The notes beneath the pieces are model-generated. The model had not been told where the DNA came from. It ran no database searches and worked only from the letters and a program-made list of their open reading frames with translations. A program made the position numbers and the translations under genes. From Robiginitalea sp. (GTDB lineage: Bacteria > Bacteroidota > Bacteroidia > Flavobacteriales > Flavobacteriaceae), in NCBI GenBank assembly GCA_024638915.1, contig JAHEJJ010000006.1, positions 1 through 64,000 of the forward strand: 64,000 bases of DNA. Direction: 5' to 3'. Shown here piece by piece: positions 62,161-64,000 of this stretch (positions are counted from its first letter, which is position 1; each line of letters starts with the position of its first letter).

Positions 62161-62221
62161 AATATTGGATATTTTTTTGAGGAAGATTTCAGATATTAAA
62201 GTTGGGGGGGCGATCTGTTTT

Positions 62222-63571
62222 TTAGATGTCCCTGTTCACATCCCAGGCTTCGAGGTAGTCTGCCACCGTTTTTACAAACATTCCTCCCAGTGCCCCGTTT
62301 ACCACCCGATGGTCGTAACTGTGCGACAAGAACATCTTATGACGGATACCGATGAAGTCACCTTCATCAGTTTCAATAACGGCCGGTACTTTGCGAATCG
62401 CCCCCAATGCCAGTATTCCTACCTGAGGCTGATTGATTATTGGTGTTCCGAACACGCTCCCAAAACTACCTACGTTGGTAACCGTATAGGTGCCATCCTT
62501 GATCTCATCTGGTTTCAAGGCATTCTCTCTGGCACGCTTGGCCAGGTCGTTTACCACTTTTGCCATACCCACCAAATTCAATTGGTCTGCATTTTTTATC
62601 ACCGGAACGATAAGATTTCCATCGGGAAGGGCCGCTGCCATCCCGATATTGATATTTTTCTTCTTGATGACAGAATCCCCGACGAGAGAAATATTTATCA
62701 TCGGAAATTTTTTGAGCGCCTTAGCAATAGCCTCCATAAATATCGGGGTGAAAGTAAGTTTTTCTCCTTCCCGCTCCATAAAAAGATCTTTGGTCTTGAG
62801 ACGCCAATTAACCACATTGGTCACATCAACCTCGATAAAACTTTGGACATGGGCTGAAGTAGCCACGCTTTCAGCCATATGTTTGGCAATCAGCTTGCCC
62901 ATCCGGCTTAAAGGAATGACCTCATCCTCACCATTGGCTTGAACCCCACTCACCTCGTGGGGTTGATCGCTTTCCGCTGCGGGCGACTCAGCAATGGTTT
63001 CAGGTTTTTGAATGATTTCTTTGGCAGGGGCCTTCGGTTTGGAGCTTCTGCCTTGTTCAAGATAAGCCAGGATATCATTTTTAGTAACCCGACCTTCTTT
63101 TCCGCTGCCAGCAATACTCTCGAGCTCTTCCATCGAGACACCTTCCTTTTTGGCGATATTTTTAACCAGAGGCGAGTAAAAGCGTTCCGAGCTGCTATAA
63201 TCCTCCAATGGCTTTTGGACGGTTTCTTTTGCTACCTCTATCGTTTCCTCAACCTGCTCGACAAATTCGGGTGCTGCAACCTCTTTGATGACCTCATCAG
63301 GTCCTGTATCAAGTTGACCATTCCCGGCTGCCACAGTTTCAATTATCGCGACGGTTTCACCAACTTTTATAACATCGTCAATATCAAATCTTTTTTCGGT
63401 CAAAACACCTTCCACTTCACTAGGAACCTCAGAATCTACCTTGTCTGTGGCAATCTCAAAAACCGCCTCATCCATTTCTATAGTATCCCCTACCTCCTTC
63501 AACCAGGAAGTGAGTGTGGCTTCGGCAATGCTTTCGCCCATTTGCGGTAATTTCAATTCGAATTTTGCCAT
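62222..63571 (-). CDS. 2-oxoacid dehydrogenase E2 (dihydrolipoyl acyltransferase)
   Basis: 449 residues: one lipoyl domain (1-80, lipoyl Lys44 in ATDKVDSEVPS), E3-binding domain (about 133-170, FYSPLVKNIAKKEGVSMEEL), an Ala/Pro-rich linker and the C-terminal acyltransferase with His in DHRVVNGALGG. Single lipoyl domain and sequence suggest the branched-chain 2-oxoacid (BkdB) or a general E2. No E1 is visible beside it, so the partner genes are elsewhere. Confidence 0.94.
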   Translation of the reverse strand: MAKFELKLPQMGESIAEATLTSWLKEVGDTIEMDEAVFEIATDKVDSEVPSEVEGVLTEKRFDIDDVIKVGETVAIIETVAAGNGQLDTGPDEVIKEVAAPEFVEQVEETIEVAKETVQKPLEDYSSSERFYSPLVKNIAKKEGVSMEELESIAGSGKEGRVTKNDILAYLEQGRSSKPKAPAKEIIQKPETIAESPAAESDQPHEVSGVQANGEDEVIPLSRMGKLIAKHMAESVATSAHVQSFIEVDVTNVVNWRLKTKDLFMEREGEKLTFTPIFMEAIAKALKKFPMINISLVGDSVIKKKNINIGMAAALPDGNLIVPVIKNADQLNLVGMAKVVNDLAKRARENALKPDEIKDGTYTVTNVGSFGSVFGTPIINQPQVGILALGAIRKVPAVIETDEGDFIGIRHKMFLSHSYDHRVVNGALGGMFVKTVADYLEAWDVNRDI

Positions 63572-63659
63572 TTTGTTAGTTAGAGCGTTGTTGTGGATTA
63601 TTATTTTGCAAAAATACTAAAAATGCCCCCTTTATTTTATAAATAATTCGACCAATGGT

Positions 63660-64000
63660 CTATGAGGTCTTAAGTGATTTCTCGTAGGGTATCCTGTTGA
63701 GGATACTACGTCCCAGCGTAACCTCATCTGCGTATTCGAGTTCATCGCCTACTGCTATACCCCTTGCAATAGTGGAAGTTATTAGGGTCATCCCTTCAAG
63801 CTGTTTGAAAATATAAAAGTTGGTTGTATCCCCTTCCATCGTGGAGCTCAGCGCAAAAATTAATTCCTTGATCTTCCCTAGCGTCGCTTTGGTGATTAAA
63901 GATTCAATATTGAGATCCTGTGGGCCTATACCTTCAATAGGTGAAATTTTCCCGCCCAACACATGGTAATGCCCCTGGAACTGACCGGTATTTTCGATCG
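63660..64000 (-). CDS. recR: Recombination protein RecR, C-terminal part (cut by window edge)
   Basis: Minus-strand frame open to the right edge: visible C-terminal ~113 residues, including [20 protein letters not shown], then the Toprim-domain segment [20 protein letters not shown] and [20 protein letters not shown], and [20 protein letters not shown]. RecR works with RecF/RecO in gap repair. The N-terminal helix-hairpin-helix and zinc finger lie outside. Confidence 0.95.
   Translation of the reverse strand, partial: IENTGQFQGHYHVLGGKISPIEGIGPQDLNIESLITKATLGKIKELIFALSSTMEGDTTNFYIFKQLEGMTLITSTIARGIAVGDELEYADEVTLGRSILNRIPYEKSLKTS

Noticed and set aside
61772-62857. 361-codon open frame on the plus strand
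   Set aside because: It runs antisense over the exonuclease and E2 genes, has no recognisable domain and no coding bias; both minus-strand genes have complete catalytic motifs.
62939-63550. 203-codon open frame on the plus strand
   Set aside because: Antisense to the lipoyl and E3-binding parts of E2; Phe/Leu-rich mirror translation of a normal gene.
62222-63571. Asn instead of Asp in the E2 active-site motif DHRVVNGA
   Set aside because: The Azotobacter vinelandii E2p also uses His-x3-Asn, so this is a normal variant, not a lesion.
1-64000. CRISPR arrays, insertion sequences, prophage or integrative element
   Set aside because: No spaced direct repeats, transposase, integrase or attachment-like duplication at the tRNA; the tRNA has no gene fragment next to it.

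Overview
The window is chromosomal DNA of a marine-type member of the Flavobacteriaceae (Bacteroidota). The evidence is the rpmB-rpmG-DUF4295 order, a 54-residue Lacal_2735-type protein, promoters of the TAnnTTTG type, SprA-era lipoprotein signals with short lipoboxes, a mitochondrial-type aconitase, flavobacterial CrtI-CrtB-CrtZ genes and many paired peptidyl-prolyl isomerase lipoproteins. Both window edges cut genes: a basic amino acid decarboxylase on the left and recR on the right. I see no insertion sequence, prophage, integron or CRISPR array.

Layout. 1-4.2 kb: a decarboxylase / ATP-grasp / unknown / aldehyde dehydrogenase operon. 4.4-18 kb: mixed metabolism and envelope genes (GT2 glycosyltransferase, B1 metallo-beta-lactamase fold protein, class IV aminotransferase, PEP carboxylase, CorA, MscS, Omp85). 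18-24.2 kb: a photorepair island with DUF2256, DASH cryptochrome, FeS-type (6-4) photolyase, TIGR03643 protein, folE, glutathione peroxidase, a BLUF blue-light sensor and an alpha-carbonic-anhydrase-like lipoprotein. 24.2-39.6 kb: a stress island with six universal stress proteins, thioredoxin, ribosome hibernation factor, three paralogous small helical proteins, a broken DoxX gene, an ABC efflux operon, and a two-component pair made of a LOV-PAS histidine kinase and a receiver-Crp/Fnr fusion. 39.7 kb: tRNA-Leu(GAG). 40.1-43.8 kb: a CarH/LitR-type B12-binding MerR regulator heading a carotenoid operon. 43.8-64 kb: housekeeping genes (TlpA pair, aconitase, MoxR, SurA-like chaperones, SigK/anti-sigma with fasciclin, rimO, ftsY, ribosomal proteins, cinA, E2, recR).

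The main discovery is in the stress island. Seven FNR/CRP-like palindromes (TGAY-N4-RTCA) lie about 51-65 bp before start codons, and in every case a TAnnTTnn-like -7 element follows after exactly 23 nt. This is the geometry of an activator centred near -41.5. The only Crp/Fnr-type protein in the window is the receiver-Crp fusion in the middle of this regulon. Its recognition helix keeps the Glu and Arg that read a TGA core, and its partner kinase carries a canonical LOV domain with the photoactive Cys. The inference is a blue-light (LOV) two-component system driving a dormancy-like regulon of Usp proteins, hibernation factor, thioredoxin and small helical proteins, with positive autoregulation.

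A second regulatory theme is a near-identical operator (TGTTTAAT-N14-ATTAAACA) upstream of both the photolyase operon and folE-gpx, with a half-site on the -7 element of the CarH-like gene. Together, three separate photoreceptor types (LOV, BLUF, B12) and two photolyase/cryptochrome enzymes plus carotenoid synthesis lie within 26 kb.
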